Assembly: GCF_004348265.1 (NCBI RefSeq)
Contig: NZ_SMNT01000006.1
Location: 21,627 to 85,626 of the forward strand
Direction of reading: 5' to 3'
Source of the DNA: Methylobacterium segetis
Lineage (GTDB): Bacteria; Pseudomonadota; Alphaproteobacteria; Rhizobiales; Beijerinckiaceae
DNA: 64,000 nucleotides
Position numbers and translations under genes: made by a program. Positions 50,238 to 59,910 of the stretch are shown here, in pieces. The notes below the pieces were generated by a model. That model saw nothing but the letters and a program-made list of their open reading frames with translations, was not told the DNA's origin and searched no databases. Every line of letters starts with the position of its first letter. The stretch's first letter is position 1.

Positions 50238-50849
50238 CTAAAGGCTGCCCCTGCTCAACGCCTCCATGACGCCGTAATACATCGAAGAGGCCGCCGATTG
50301 TGCTGCCGAGTCGATCTTCGATTTAACGGTTTTCGATATTCCGCAGCTTTCGTCCATCTGGTAGACGGCATACATCAATTCGCCGACTTCCGCGATGAGC
50401 GCTCCTCCCGTTGCTCCTCCACTCGCTTCGGTCGCCACCAAGAGGCCGACTGTTTTCGACGCGCTGATGCCAACGTATCCTGCGGATATTCCGCACTTCA
50501 TAATGTTGTTCTTATCCGCGATCTTTGCGATTCCGAGCCCTTTCATAGCCAGTATTTCGGCCAGCTTCCCTGGGCTGATCTTGCCTTTACCCTTCTTCGC
50601 TGCGAGGACGAGCTCATAGGCGACGGTGTATTGATCGGCGATGCCCTCGCTCGTGTTCGCTGAAAGGCCTGCGTTGACCAATCCGGCTTTGACAGCTTCG
50701 GATGTGCCCTTTTTGACCATAGCCTGCCAGAAATCCCTCTTGTCAGATCCTTTGATGATCTCCTTGACGGGAGTTTTTACCAATTTTGCTAAACTCTCAA
50801 CGTTTGATTGACCGCCTTTTTGAGATTGCTTTTCGGTTGCGCTCGCCAT
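50238..50849 (-). CDS. Low-GC orphan protein
   Basis: 203 residues from ATG 50849 (MASATEKQSQKGGQSNVESL), or longer by 25 from ATG 50924. GC is clearly lower than in flanking genes. Lys/Ser/Gly-rich first half (VKTPVKEIIKGSDKRDFWQA), then amphipathic and Gly/Ala-rich segments (VGLLVATEASGGATGGALIA) and a helical end. No signal peptide or recognised family. Could be an effector or phage-derived moron. It lies beside a decayed IS630 element. Confidence 0.65.
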   Translation of the reverse strand: MASATEKQSQKGGQSNVESLAKLVKTPVKEIIKGSDKRDFWQAMVKKGTSEAVKAGLVNAGLSANTSEGIADQYTVAYELVLAAKKGKGKISPGKLAEILAMKGLGIAKIADKNNIMKCGISAGYVGISASKTVGLLVATEASGGATGGALIAEVGELMYAVYQMDESCGISKTVKSKIDSAAQSAASSMYYGVMEALSRGSL

Positions 50850-50917
50850 TTTACTGACATCCGGTGAGTATGAATAGTTATGAATTGCATTCGCGCGTGA
50901 ATTCGTCAAGATCTGCG

Positions 50918-51513
50918 TCAGCACGATCCATGCCGTTGAGGCAGTCGCGTCCCAGCACTAAGCAGACGAGCGCTTCGGGGTCTGTCGAGCCGGCGCGAGC
51001 CGGTGGTCCGGGCGGTTCGCCCGGGAGGGTCGCATCGCGGTGCCATCCCGGCCGAGGCCGCCGTCTCGTCGATGAACATCAGAGGGTCGGGATCGAGGTC
51101 GCGTTGACCCTCGAACCGCGCCTGACGGGCCTCTGCGACATCCGGCCGGTCCTGCTCCGCTGCGTGGAGAGCCGCTTTTTGCGGATGATGCGATGACGGG
51201 CCGGGACGCGCGACAGGCTGCCGGTGCTGGTGGTGACGCCTCGCTCCGCCAGCACGATGTTGCCGCGCTCCTGACACAGCCTCAGGATCTGCGGGGCATG
51301 GGCCTCGATGACGTGCAAGCGCTAGTCGGCGCCCATCCGCTTGGGCCGGGCATTCCCATCTTGAAGATGGCGGACGTACCAGAGGCTGACGCTGTGTGCG
51401 CTCACCCCGAACCGCTCGCCAACGTGCCGGCAGGTCGCGCCCGCCAGGACGGCGGACACAGCACGCTCGCGCAGATCAACAGAGAGGGGTGAGGACGGCA
51501 TCGGATTCTTCAC
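50918..51513 (-). pseudogene. Decayed IS630-family transposase
   Basis: Three fragments in two reading frames. LSVDLRERAVSAVLAGATCR plus VGERFGVSAHSVSLW is the N-terminal helix-turn-helix (51322-51513). VIEAHAPQILRLCQERGNIV follows (51079-51318). After a frameshift, RFEGQRDLDPDPLMFIDETA contains the DDE-domain DET motif (50918-51150). The rest is unrecognisable and no inverted ends were found. Confidence 0.75.
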
Positions 51514-51564
51514 CCGACCAACGCACTATCCGACTCGGCCGTTGGCCGGCGATCGCAGGACGCT

Positions 51565-53673
51565 CTAGCCTTCGATCTTCGAGAAGTCGGCGACCTCGCG
51601 CGTCGCGGCGCGCAGGGCGTTGAGGAGGGCGAGGCGGTTCGCCCGCAGAGCCGGATCCTCGGCATTCACCGTGACCTTGTCGAAGAAGGCGTCGACCGGC
51701 GCGCGCAGCGTCGAGAGCGCCCGCATCGCGCCCTCGAAATCCTCCGCCGAAACGGCGGCGGAGGCCGCCGCCCGCGCCTCGGCGAGAGCGTCGGCCAGCG
51801 CCCGCTCCTCCGGCTCGCCCTTCGCGATGAGGGCGGCATCGGGCGCCGCGTCGTAGGCGCGCCCATCCTTCTTCTCCTCGATGCGCAGGATGTTGGCCGC
51901 GCGCTTCGCCCCTGCGAGGAGGTTGCGGCCGTCGTCGCTGTCGAGGAACGTGCCCAGCGCCTCGACCCGCCGGACGATCATCAGGAGGTCGTCCTGGCCG
52001 GGCAGGGCGAAGACGGCGTCGATCAGGTCGTGCCGGGCACCCTGGTCGCGGAGATAGACCTTCAGGCGATCGGCGAAGAAGGCAAGGAGATCCGCGCCGG
52101 CCTCCTCGCTCAGTCCCCCAGCCCCGGCATGGCCGGAGCCCGCCTGCCGGAAGGCGTCGGCGAGGCGCAGGCGGAAGGCGCCGGTGACGACGAGCCGGAT
52201 GATGCCGAGCGCCGCGCGGCGCAGCGCGTACGGGTCCTTGCTCCCCGTCGGCTTCTCGTCGATCGCCCAGAAGCCGACCAGGGTGTCGAGCTTGTCGGCG
52301 AGCGCCACCGCCACGGAGACCGGATCGGACGGGACGCGGTCGGTGGGCCCGAGCGGCTTGTAATGCTCCTCGATCGCGGCGCAGACAGCGTCCGGCTCGC
52401 CCTGGAGGTGGGCGTAGGTGCGCCCCATCAGGCCCTGGAGCTCGGGGAACTCGCCGACCATCTCGGTCACGAGGTCGGCCTTGGCGAGGCGCGCCGCGCG
52501 CTCGGCCGGATCCGGGTCGGCCCCGACGCGGGGCGCGATCGCGCGCGCCAGAGCCGCGATCCGCGCGACCCGCTCGCCCTGCGTGCCGAGCTTCTCGTGA
52601 AACACGATCGTGTCGAGCTTCGGCAGGCGGTCCTCGAGCCGTACCGCCTTGTCGGTCTCCCAGAAGAACTTCGCGTCCGAGAGCCGCGCCCGCACCACGC
52701 GCTCGTTGCCGGCGGTGATGGCCGCGCCGCCGTCGCTCGCCACGAGGTTCGAGACCAGGATGAAGGCCGGCGCCAGCTGGTCGGAGCCGCCCTTGCGCAG
52801 CACGAAGCACTTCTGGTTGGCGCGGATCGTGGCGCGGATCGCCTCAGGCGGGATGTCGAGGAAGCTCTCGTCGAACGAGCCCATCAGCACGACGGGCCAT
52901 TCCACGAGGCCCGCGACCTCCTCCAGCAGGCCCTCGTCCTCGACGAGGTCGAGCCCGCGGGCGAAGGCGAGGTCGCGGGCATCGTGCAGGATGATGTCCT
53001 TCCGCCGGTCGGCGTCGAGCACGACCTTGGCGCGCTCCAGGCTCGGCGCGTAATCGTCGAAGCGGCGCACCTCGAAGGCGTCGGGCGCGAGGAAGCGGTG
53101 CCCGTAGGTGAGCGTCCCGGCCGCGATCCCGTCGACCGAGAAGGGCACGATGTCCGGCGTCTCGGTCTCCGGCCCGAAGGTGGCGACGATGGATTGCAGC
53201 GGGCGCACCCAGCGCAGGGCGCCGGCCTGGGCCGACGCGCGTCCCCAGCGCATCGATTTCGGCCAGGGGAAGGCGCGGATGATCTGGGGCAGGATCTCGG
53301 CCAGCACGTCGAGCGTCTCGCGGCCCGGCCGCTCGATCACCGCGAGGTAGAATTCGCCCTTCTTCGGGTCGGTGACGGTGGTGGCCTCGTCGAGGCTCGC
53401 GAGCCCCGCGCTCTTGAGGAAGCCCTGGACCGCGGCGTCCGGCGCGCCGACGCGCGGCCCGCGGCGCTCCTCGCGCACGGCCTCGCCGCGGGGCGGCAGG
53501 CCGGCGACGTGCAGGGCGAGGCGGCGGGGCGTCGCGAAGGCCTTGGCCCCCTCGTAGAGGAAGCCGCGCTCGACGAGGGCGTCGGTGACGAGCTTGCGCA
53601 GGTCCTCGGCCGCGCGCCGCTGCATGCGGGCGGGGATCTCTTCGGAGCGGAGTTCGAGGAGCAGGTCGGGCAT
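51565..53673 (-). CDS. glyS: Glycyl-tRNA synthetase beta subunit
   Basis: 702 residues. [20 protein letters not shown] start, [20 protein letters not shown], and [20 protein letters not shown] followed by [20 protein letters not shown] (metal/HD-like segment) and the C-terminal anticodon-binding region. With GlyQ forms the heterotetrameric alpha2beta2 enzyme. 93 bp after glyQ on the same strand. Confidence 0.97.
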   Translation of the reverse strand: MPDLLLELRSEEIPARMQRRAAEDLRKLVTDALVERGFLYEGAKAFATPRRLALHVAGLPPRGEAVREERRGPRVGAPDAAVQGFLKSAGLASLDEATTVTDPKKGEFYLAVIERPGRETLDVLAEILPQIIRAFPWPKSMRWGRASAQAGALRWVRPLQSIVATFGPETETPDIVPFSVDGIAAGTLTYGHRFLAPDAFEVRRFDDYAPSLERAKVVLDADRRKDIILHDARDLAFARGLDLVEDEGLLEEVAGLVEWPVVLMGSFDESFLDIPPEAIRATIRANQKCFVLRKGGSDQLAPAFILVSNLVASDGGAAITAGNERVVRARLSDAKFFWETDKAVRLEDRLPKLDTIVFHEKLGTQGERVARIAALARAIAPRVGADPDPAERAARLAKADLVTEMVGEFPELQGLMGRTYAHLQGEPDAVCAAIEEHYKPLGPTDRVPSDPVSVAVALADKLDTLVGFWAIDEKPTGSKDPYALRRAALGIIRLVVTGAFRLRLADAFRQAGSGHAGAGGLSEEAGADLLAFFADRLKVYLRDQGARHDLIDAVFALPGQDDLLMIVRRVEALGTFLDSDDGRNLLAGAKRAANILRIEEKKDGRAYDAAPDAALIAKGEPEERALADALAEARAAASAAVSAEDFEGAMRALSTLRAPVDAFFDKVTVNAEDPALRANRLALLNALRAATREVADFSKIEG

Positions 53674-53766
53674 GGATCCACCGGCGGCAGCGGCCGCGCG
53701 TCGTGAGGGCGGCGGGGCCGGTGCTCGTTTAGAGAGCCGGCCCGGGGGTGTCGAGGCGCGGAGCGC

Positions 53767-54705
53767 TCAGGCCGCGGCGGGTGCGCCGCCCCCTTCTGTC
53801 CGGAGCCAGGCCGCGCCGCAGGCTTTCGCCAGTTCGCGCACGCGCAGGATGTAGCTCTGCCGCTCGGTGACCGAGATGACGCCGCGCGCGTCGAGCAGGT
53901 TGAAGACGTGGCTCGCCTTGATGCACTGGTCGTAGGCCGGCTGCACCATGCGGTGGCGGCCGGCCTCGCTCTCGGGGGCGCCGGCATCGAGGTAGAGGCG
54001 GCAGGCCTTCTCGGCGTCGGCGAAGTGGCGGAACAGCATCGCCGTGTCGGCGGCCTCGAAATTGTGACGGGAATATTCCTGCTCGGCCTGCAGGAACACC
54101 TCGCCGTAGGTGACCTTGTCGTCGCCCGCGCCGCCGTTGAAGTTGAGGTCGTAGACGTTCTCCACGCCCTGCACGTACATGGCGAGGCGCTCGAGGCCGT
54201 AGGTCAGTTCGCCCGCCACCGGCGCGCACTCGAAGCCCGCGACCTGCTGGAAGTAGGTGAACTGGCTCACCTCCATCCCGTCGCACCAGCATTCCCAGCC
54301 GAGGCCCCAGGCGCCGAGCGTCGGGCTCTCCCAATCGTCCTCCACGAAGCGGATGTCGTGGAGCGCGAGATCGACGCCGATCGCCCGCAGCGAGGCGAGG
54401 TAGAGGTCCTGCAGGTTGTCGGGGTTCGGCTTCAGGATCACCTGGAACTGGTAGTAATGCTGCAGGCGGTTCGGGTTCTCACCGTAGCGCCCGTCCTTCG
54501 GCCGGCGCGAGGGCTGGACGTAGGCCGCCTTCCAGGGCCTCGGGCCGAGCGCCCGCAGGGTCGTCGCCGGATGGAAGGTGCCGGCCCCCACCTCCATGTC
54601 GTAGGGCTGGAGGATCACGCAGCCCTGCTCCGCCCAGAATCGCTGCAGCGTGAGGATCAGCCCCTGGAACGAGGCTTTCGGCGAGAGATCGACGTCGCTC
54701 GGCAT
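53767..54705 (-). CDS. glyQ: Glycyl-tRNA synthetase alpha subunit
   Basis: 312 residues from ATG 54705. Catalytic class II core: [60 protein letters not shown], and [20 protein letters not shown]. The short Ala/Gly tail is extra. Upstream Met at 54801 rejected because the family begins near here. glyQ-glyS is an operon. Confidence 0.97.
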   Translation of the reverse strand: MPSDVDLSPKASFQGLILTLQRFWAEQGCVILQPYDMEVGAGTFHPATTLRALGPRPWKAAYVQPSRRPKDGRYGENPNRLQHYYQFQVILKPNPDNLQDLYLASLRAIGVDLALHDIRFVEDDWESPTLGAWGLGWECWCDGMEVSQFTYFQQVAGFECAPVAGELTYGLERLAMYVQGVENVYDLNFNGGAGDDKVTYGEVFLQAEQEYSRHNFEAADTAMLFRHFADAEKACRLYLDAGAPESEAGRHRMVQPAYDQCIKASHVFNLLDARGVISVTERQSYILRVRELAKACGAAWLRTEGGGAPAAA

Positions 54706-54916
54706 CGTGAGACGGGTCCGGAGGGCGCAAAACGGAGGGCCGGAGCGTTTAAGTGTGCGTCCCCTCGTGTCAAGCGCGGGGGGGCGTGCGCCGACGCACA
54801 CAATTCCGTCGCAATTCGGTCAAGATCCGGAACTGCCAAGCCCCCGGCCAAGTTTACGCTGCAACCAGGGGATGACGCTCCGCCTCAGGGCGGACATAAG
54901 CTTCGGACGACCAGTC

Positions 54917-55168
54917 ATGCGCAAGGGTTTCACAGTCTTCGCGGCTCTCGTGGCCGCCTCTCTCGTCGCCACGCCGATCGTCATGGGCGCCAGCGCCCTC
55001 GCGACCCCGGAGGAGACCTCCGCCGTCGAGAAGCCGGTGGCGATCATGCCCGTCGAGGTCGCGCCCGTGGCGGCTCCCGCCACCGCCGAGACCTGCACCC
55101 GCAAGGTTCGGGTGGTCTACAGCGGCTACGGCGCGCCGCAGGGCGGCTGCGCCGCGCCGGCGCGCTGA
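54917..55168 (+). CDS. Small secreted protein
   Basis: 83 residues from ATG 54917 with a signal peptide (MRKGFTVFAALVAASLVATP). The mature part is short and Pro/Ala/Val-rich with two Cys (ETCTRKVRVVYSGYGAPQGG, then CAAPAR). No family recognised. Faces sppA, 7 bp apart at the 3' ends. Confidence 0.65.
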   Translation: MRKGFTVFAALVAASLVATPIVMGASALATPEETSAVEKPVAIMPVEVAPVAAPATAETCTRKVRVVYSGYGAPQGGCAAPAR

Positions 55169-55175
55169 TCCCGGC

Positions 55176-56033
55176 TCACAGCCCGAAGCGCGCCCAGGCG
55201 GCGCGCTCCTCGATGGCGGCGAGCGCTTCCTCGGCGAGGCCGATCCCGCCGGGCGTGGTCCGGCGGAGCAGGCGGGCGAGGAGCGAGCCCTTCGCCTCAG
55301 CCACCATCCTGAGGTCGACCGTCTCGCCGTAGCGCGCCCGCATCGCGGTGCGCACGTCGCCGAGCCCGTCGACGAGGCCGAGACCGAGAGCCTGGCGGCC
55401 GGTCCAGATCGCGCCGGTGAACAGGTTCTCGCCCTCTTTGGGGAGGTTCGGCCGGCGCTCGGTCACGAGCCGCGTGAACACCTCCTGCACGTCGGCCTGG
55501 ATTTGCTTCAGGCGTGCCACGTCGGCCGGGTCCTCCGGCCGGAACGGGTCGAGCATCGCCTTCGCCTCGCCCTGCGTGTGGACCCGGCGCTCGACGCCGA
55601 TCCGCTCGATCAGCCGGTCGAACCCGAAGCCCGCCGAGACGACGCCGATCGAGCCGACGACGGAGGTCGGGTCGGCGATGATCTCGTCGGCCGCGCAGGC
55701 GATCATGTAGCCGCCCGACGCCGCGACATCCTCGACGAAGGCGAAGACGGGGAGCGTCTTCTCCGCCGCCAGCGCCCGGATGCGGCGGTGGATCAGGTGC
55801 GACTGGGCCGGCGACCCGCCCGGCGAGTTGATGACGAGGGCCACCGCCACGGCGCCCTTCATGGCGAAGGCGCGCTCCAGGCTGCCCGCCACCGAGCCGA
55901 TGGAGAGGCCCGGCCGGATCGGCGAGACCGCGCCGATCGCGCCGCTGAGACGCACCACCGCCACGCGCGGCGGGCGCTCCCGGAGGCGTCTCGGTAGGAG
56001 GGCCCGGACGGGCGCGGGAAGGGACAGCGGCAT
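55176..56033 (-). CDS. sppA: Signal peptide peptidase SppA-type serine protease (S49)
   Basis: 285 residues from ATG 56033 (AGGA upstream; ATG 56045 adds 4). RVAVVRLSGAIGAVSPIRPG, the oxyanion motif ALVINSPGGSPAQS, the nucleophile Ser in EDVAASGGYMIACAADEI and PTSVVGSIGVVSAGFGFDR, and the Lys in GEAKAMLDPFRPEDP. The N-terminus has no clear transmembrane helix, so it may be cytosolic or weakly membrane-associated, as some short SppA forms are. Confidence 0.9.
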   Translation of the reverse strand: MPLSLPAPVRALLPRRLRERPPRVAVVRLSGAIGAVSPIRPGLSIGSVAGSLERAFAMKGAVAVALVINSPGGSPAQSHLIHRRIRALAAEKTLPVFAFVEDVAASGGYMIACAADEIIADPTSVVGSIGVVSAGFGFDRLIERIGVERRVHTQGEAKAMLDPFRPEDPADVARLKQIQADVQEVFTRLVTERRPNLPKEGENLFTGAIWTGRQALGLGLVDGLGDVRTAMRARYGETVDLRMVAEAKGSLLARLLRRTTPGGIGLAEEALAAIEERAAWARFGL

Positions 56034-56232
56034 GGATCCTCGCATCGCAGGGCATCCAGCCGCCTGCGCAACCACACCCTGCGTAATCCACCTCGCCGGG
56101 CGGCGCCATCGGCACCCCGTACGCCACCGAACGATTTTCGGACTCCGCCGTTTCTGAGGGCCGCGACACCTGACGCCCGGGCCTGCGGCGGCATCGAGAC
56201 GGGCGATCCGATCCGGGGAAGGGAGACACGCC

Positions 56233-56592
56233 ATGCGTGCTTTGATGATGATGTTCCTGGCGCTCGCCGCGCTCGGCGGGGCGGCGGGCCTCAGCCTGTC
56301 GGCGAAGGCGGCGCCGCTGCCCGTCGCCGCGAGCCTCGCCGAGACGGGCGAGGGCAAGCTCCTGACCGAGGTGCGCTGGCGCCACCGGCGGCACTGGCAC
56401 CGGCATCACGGCTGGCGGCGCCATCACTGGCGGCGGCACCACCATTGGCGGCGCCATCACCACTGGCGGCGGCACCATTGGCACCGCCATCACGGCTGGC
56501 GGCGGCACCATTACGGCCGGCGTCATTTCGGCGGTCTTGTGGGCTACCGCCCGGTTCAGCACCGGCAATACGGCTGGCGCCCGTTCTACTGA
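56233..56592 (+). CDS. Secreted His/Arg/Trp repeat protein
   Basis: 119 residues with a signal peptide (LMMMFLALAALGGAAGLSLS). The mature part from about residue 46 is made of His, Arg and Trp repeats of the type WRRHHHWRRHHHWRRHHW, ending in YRPVQHRQYGWRPFY. Similar short repetitive proteins occur in this lineage; metal binding or cell-envelope interaction is a guess. Its 3' end overlaps the convergent methyltransferase gene by 7 nt. Confidence 0.7.
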   Translation: MRALMMMFLALAALGGAAGLSLSAKAAPLPVAASLAETGEGKLLTEVRWRHRRHWHRHHGWRRHHWRRHHHWRRHHHWRRHHWHRHHGWRRHHYGRRHFGGLVGYRPVQHRQYGWRPFY

Positions 56593-57359
56593 GCCGTCGC
56601 TTCCGCCTCCATCGCGGCACCCTCGCCGCGATGGAGCGCCTCGCTTTCCGGCGTCGCGCGCCCCTGCGGATCCTGCAGGACCAACGGGTGCAGGATCCGC
56701 AGGGGGGCGCGGCTTCCCTTCGTGCCCGCGATCAGGACACGGATCGCCGGCCGGTCGGCGCGGGCATGGACGGGACGGATCGCGAGGCCGCCGAACCTCT
56801 GCCCGATCGCCTGCAGGCAGGCGGCGAGGGCATCGGCGCGGTGGATCAGTCCGAGGCGGCCGCCGGGCCGCACGACGTCCGAGCAGGTCCGCAGCCACGC
56901 ATCGAGCGAGCCCGCCTCAAAGCTGTGGGCCGAGGCCCGGCCGCAATGGGGCGAGGGCCTGTGCCGTCCGGCTTCGAGGAAGGGCGGGTTGGTCAGCGCG
57001 ATGTCGACCGAATCCGCCGCGAGCCCGGCAGCCCGGCGCGGGCCGGCCGCGGCGAGGATGTCGGCCTCGCAGATGCTGACGCGCGATTCGAGCCCGTTCT
57101 CCGCGGCATTCCAGCGGGCAAGATCGGCGAGTTCCGGGTCCCGCTCGACGAGGATGACGCGGCTGCGGGGAGCGCGCAGGGCGTAGCTCAGCCCGACGAG
57201 CCCCGTGGAGGCGCCGAGATCGCACACGACCCGTCCCTCCTCGGCGGGGACCAGCATCCCGAGGAGCACGGCGTCGGTGCCGGCGCGGTGCGCGCCCCGC
57301 GGGGGCTGGCGAAGGCGCAGGCGGCCGCCGAGGAACAGGTCCGGCTCAGCCGCCGGCAT
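56586..57359 (-). CDS. TrmN6-like tRNA1(Val) adenine methyltransferase
   Basis: 257-residue SAM-dependent methyltransferase: VVCDLGASTGLVGLSYALRA (SAM motif I), VERDPELADLARWNAAENGL, and the N6-adenine motif ALTNPPFLEAGRH. TrmN6 methylates A37 of tRNA1(Val); a related RNA substrate is possible. Its C-terminus contains the perfect hairpin described separately and overlaps the neighbour's 3' end. Its start overlaps the DUF2007 gene end by 14 nt, so they are cotranscribed. Confidence 0.88.
   Translation of the reverse strand: MPAAEPDLFLGGRLRLRQPPRGAHRAGTDAVLLGMLVPAEEGRVVCDLGASTGLVGLSYALRAPRSRVILVERDPELADLARWNAAENGLESRVSICEADILAAAGPRRAAGLAADSVDIALTNPPFLEAGRHRPSPHCGRASAHSFEAGSLDAWLRTCSDVVRPGGRLGLIHRADALAACLQAIGQRFGGLAIRPVHARADRPAIRVLIAGTKGSRAPLRILHPLVLQDPQGRATPESEALHRGEGAAMEAEATAQ
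56661..56705. repeat. Perfect 17-bp inverted repeat within the methyltransferase gene
   Basis: CCCCTGCGGATCCTGCA (56661-56677) and its exact complement (56689-56705) with an 11-nt loop lie inside the C-terminal coding part. A stem this long in coding DNA is unusual; it may be the end of a small repeat element or act as a terminator for the convergent gene. Confidence 0.75.
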
Positions 57360-57576
57360 CGCGCAGTTCGTGGGCGAGGCCGACCTCGGTGAGGAGGCGC
57401 CGTGCCTGCCTCGCGTGGTCGTCCGGCACGAGGAGCCTTCGGGGGAAGGCGCCGATCGTCCCTTCCATCAGGCTCATGTGCTCGTCGGCCACGAGCACGG
57501 GGATGTCCGCGCCCTCCAGGAGCGAGCGCGCGAAACCGATGAGGACGATATCGTTGGTGCGGATCAGTTCGATCAT
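57346..57576 (-). CDS. DUF2007 domain protein
   Basis: 76 residues; MIELIRTNDIVLIGFARSLL then GADIPVLVADEHMSLMEGTI and FPRRLLVPDDHARQARRLL. The family is described as putative signal-transducing domains; function unknown. Its promoter region holds a 14-bp repeat triplet. Divergent from the polyprenyl synthase. Confidence 0.88.
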   Translation of the reverse strand: MIELIRTNDIVLIGFARSLLEGADIPVLVADEHMSLMEGTIGAFPRRLLVPDDHARQARRLLTEVGLAHELRDAGG

Positions 57577-57607
57577 CGGAGTTCGATCATCGGGGTTCGA
57601 TCATCAT
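57566..57607. repeat. Three 14-bp tandem repeats at the DUF2007 start
   Basis: Two exact AGTTCGATCATCGG units (57566-57579, 57580-57593) and a third, GGTTCGATCATCAT (57594-57607). The first overlaps the start codon of the DUF2007 gene. Likely slippage-prone or an operator. Confidence 0.7.
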
Positions 57608-57778
57608 GGGGCTCGCGGACGGGCGGCGCTTTCGCCGCGTACAGCTTCGCGTGCGGGCGCGCCATATCCGATGCGATCCGCACCTCGTTCGGGCGCGGCG
57701 TGTTGCAGCGCCACGGGCCGCGTGCGAAGGGGTGCCCCACGTATCGTCGCAGCATGTCTGGCCGGGAGGCATCGGACC

Positions 57779-58801
57779 TTGGGTGTCGTGGTTTCCTTCG
57801 ATGAAGGCCGCTCCGATCCGGAAGCGAGCCTGACCGAACTCGTCGCGCTCGTGGCCGCCGGCATGGAGCGCGTCAACGCGATGATCCTGTCGCGCACGGG
57901 CTCGGACGTCGCGATGATCCCCGAGGTGGCCAACCACCTGATCGCGTCCGGCGGCAAGCGCCTGCGCCCGATCCTGACGCTCGCCACCGCCGATCTCTGC
58001 GGCTATGCGGGCGGCGACGGCGCCGTGAAGCTCGCCGCCAGCGTCGAGTTCATGCACACCGCGACCCTCCTGCACGACGACGTCGTGGACGAGAGCGACA
58101 TGCGGCGCGGGCGCGTCGCGGCGCGGATCAACTGGGGCAACCAGGCGAGCGTCCTCGTCGGCGACTTCCTGCTCGGCCAGGCCTTCCGGATGATGGTCGA
58201 GGTGGGCTCGCTGCGCGCCCTCGACATCCTGTCCGCTGCCGCCACCGTGATCGCCGAGGGCGAGGTGATGCAGCTCACCGCGGCCAAGAACACGGAGACG
58301 AGCGAGGACGAGTATCTCGCCGTGATCCGCTCCAAGACCGCGGAATTGTTCGCGGCGGCCTGCGAGGTCGGCCCCGTGCTCGCCGACCGGCCGCGCGCGG
58401 AGCAGGCGGCCTGCCGCTCCTACGGGATGAATCTCGGCATCGCCTTCCAGCTCATCGACGACGTGCTCGATTACGGCGGCACCAGCGCCAGCCTCGGCAA
58501 GAACGTCGGCGACGATTTCCGCGAGGGCAAGATCACGCTGCCGATCGTGCTCTCCTTCCGCCGCGGCACCGACGAGGAGCGGGCCTTCTGGCGCCGCACG
58601 CTGGAGAAGGGCGAGGTGGAGGCCGGCGATCTCGAGACCGCCCGCGCCATCCTGCGCCGCCACCGGGCGCTGGAAGACACGGTGGAGCGGGCCCGGCATT
58701 ATGGCGCGATGGCGCGGGACGCGCTCGCGCTGTTCCCGAACGGCCGGATGAAGGCGGCCCTGCTCCAGGTCGTCGATTTCTGCATCGCCCGGGCGCACTG
58801 A
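57779..58801 (+). CDS. ispB: Polyprenyl (octa/decaprenyl) diphosphate synthase
   Basis: Makes the side chain of ubiquinone. 340 residues; start TTG 57779 fits a GGGAGG site 10 nt upstream, GTG 57788 is the alternative. First Asp-rich motif LLHDDVVDESD, second QLIDDVLDYGG, GGKRLRPILTLA, and KNVGDDFREGKITLPIVL are diagnostic. Chain length cannot be read with certainty. Faces ispE, 10 bp apart. Confidence 0.93.
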   Translation: MGVVVSFDEGRSDPEASLTELVALVAAGMERVNAMILSRTGSDVAMIPEVANHLIASGGKRLRPILTLATADLCGYAGGDGAVKLAASVEFMHTATLLHDDVVDESDMRRGRVAARINWGNQASVLVGDFLLGQAFRMMVEVGSLRALDILSAAATVIAEGEVMQLTAAKNTETSEDEYLAVIRSKTAELFAAACEVGPVLADRPRAEQAACRSYGMNLGIAFQLIDDVLDYGGTSASLGKNVGDDFREGKITLPIVLSFRRGTDEERAFWRRTLEKGEVEAGDLETARAILRRHRALEDTVERARHYGAMARDALALFPNGRMKAALLQVVDFCIARAH

Positions 58802-58811
58802 CCCGGACGGC

Positions 58812-59687
58812 CTAGCGCAGCAGCGTCGGCTCGACCCACCAGCCGGGCATCGCCCGCGCGATCGCGCGCGCGCCGCGCGCCGCCTGGCTGCGATGGGCGA
58901 AGATGCCGAAGACGGTCGCGCCGGAGCCCGACATCCGGGCGAGGCGGCAGCCGGCCTGCGCCCGCAGGCTCGCCAGCGCCTCGCCGATCACCGGCGCGAG
59001 CGTGAGCGCGGGAGCTTCGAGGTCGTTTCGCGCCGGGCCGATCAGGCTGAGCAGCCCGTTCGGGCCGAGCCCCTGCGCCACCGCCGGATGATCCGCGCCG
59101 GCCAGCGTGTCGCCGGGCGCGAGGCCGAGCGCCTTGAAGACGGGCGCCGTCGGCACCGGGACACCGGGATTGATGAGGATGGCCGGGAGGGGCGACAGGT
59201 CGAGCGGGGAGCCGATCGTCTCGCCCGCGCCGCGCATCATCCGGGCGCGCGGATCGAGGCAGACCGGCACGTCCGCCCCCGTCGCGCGGGCCGATTCGAC
59301 GAGGGTTGGGTGGTCGAGGGCAAGCCCGTTCAGCTCCGCGAGGAGCCGGAGCGCGGCCGCGGCGTCCGAGGAGCCGCCCCCGATCCCGGCCGCCACGGGC
59401 AGGCGCTTCAGGAGGCGGAAGCGGCCGGTGCGCAAGCCCGGCACGCGCTCGGCGAGATGGCGCGCCGCCCGCAGAACGAGGTTGTCCGCGTTCGGGCCCG
59501 CCGGCCCCGCGGTCGGTCCCGCGATCGCGAGATCGAGATCCCGGCCGGGCTCCAGGGTCAGGTGGTCGCCCACCCCCGCGAAGGCGACGAGGCTTTCGAG
59601 GGCGTGATAGCCGTCCGCCTCCCGTCGCCCGAGCACGTGCAGGGTGAGGTTGATCTTCGCCGGAGCGCGGGTGGCGAGGCTCTGCAT
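58812..59687 (-). CDS. ispE: 4-diphosphocytidyl-2-C-methyl-D-erythritol kinase
   Basis: Phosphorylates CDP-ME in the MEP isoprenoid pathway. 291 residues from ATG 59687 ([20 protein letters not shown], catalytic Lys). GHMP ATP loop [20 protein letters not shown] and Asp in [11 protein letters not shown], with [12 protein letters not shown] at the C-terminus. Pairs in function with the neighbouring ispB gene. The 223 bp upstream hold no gene. Confidence 0.95.
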   Translation of the reverse strand: MQSLATRAPAKINLTLHVLGRREADGYHALESLVAFAGVGDHLTLEPGRDLDLAIAGPTAGPAGPNADNLVLRAARHLAERVPGLRTGRFRLLKRLPVAAGIGGGSSDAAAALRLLAELNGLALDHPTLVESARATGADVPVCLDPRARMMRGAGETIGSPLDLSPLPAILINPGVPVPTAPVFKALGLAPGDTLAGADHPAVAQGLGPNGLLSLIGPARNDLEAPALTLAPVIGEALASLRAQAGCRLARMSGSGATVFGIFAHRSQAARGARAIARAMPGWWVEPTLLR

Positions 59688-59910
59688 GGATGTCGAGGGT
59701 TCGTGAGGAGGGCCGCTCTGCGAGGGAGCGGAGAGCGTTCGCGGCGCGGTGGCCGCGACGCGGGGCTCGGACAGGGCTGACGAGACACCGCTCTCATCCT
59801 GCGGTGCCGCGGGGCGGCCTCGGAGACAGGCTCCGGGTTTCGGGGGGCGCCTGCGGGACCCGCCGCGCCCGCGCCGGGGTGGCCGAGAGGGAAGGGGGCT
59901 TCGCCCGCGC

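Noticed and set aside
49975..50241. An 88-codon frame after corA.
   Set aside because: Weak coding character, no ribosome site, and overlap with the end of the orphan gene.
56395..56520. Possible CRISPR or DNA repeat array over the GGCGGCACCA-type repeats.
   Set aside because: The repeats are codon-level repeats of His/Arg/Trp within a secreted protein, with no spacers of constant length.
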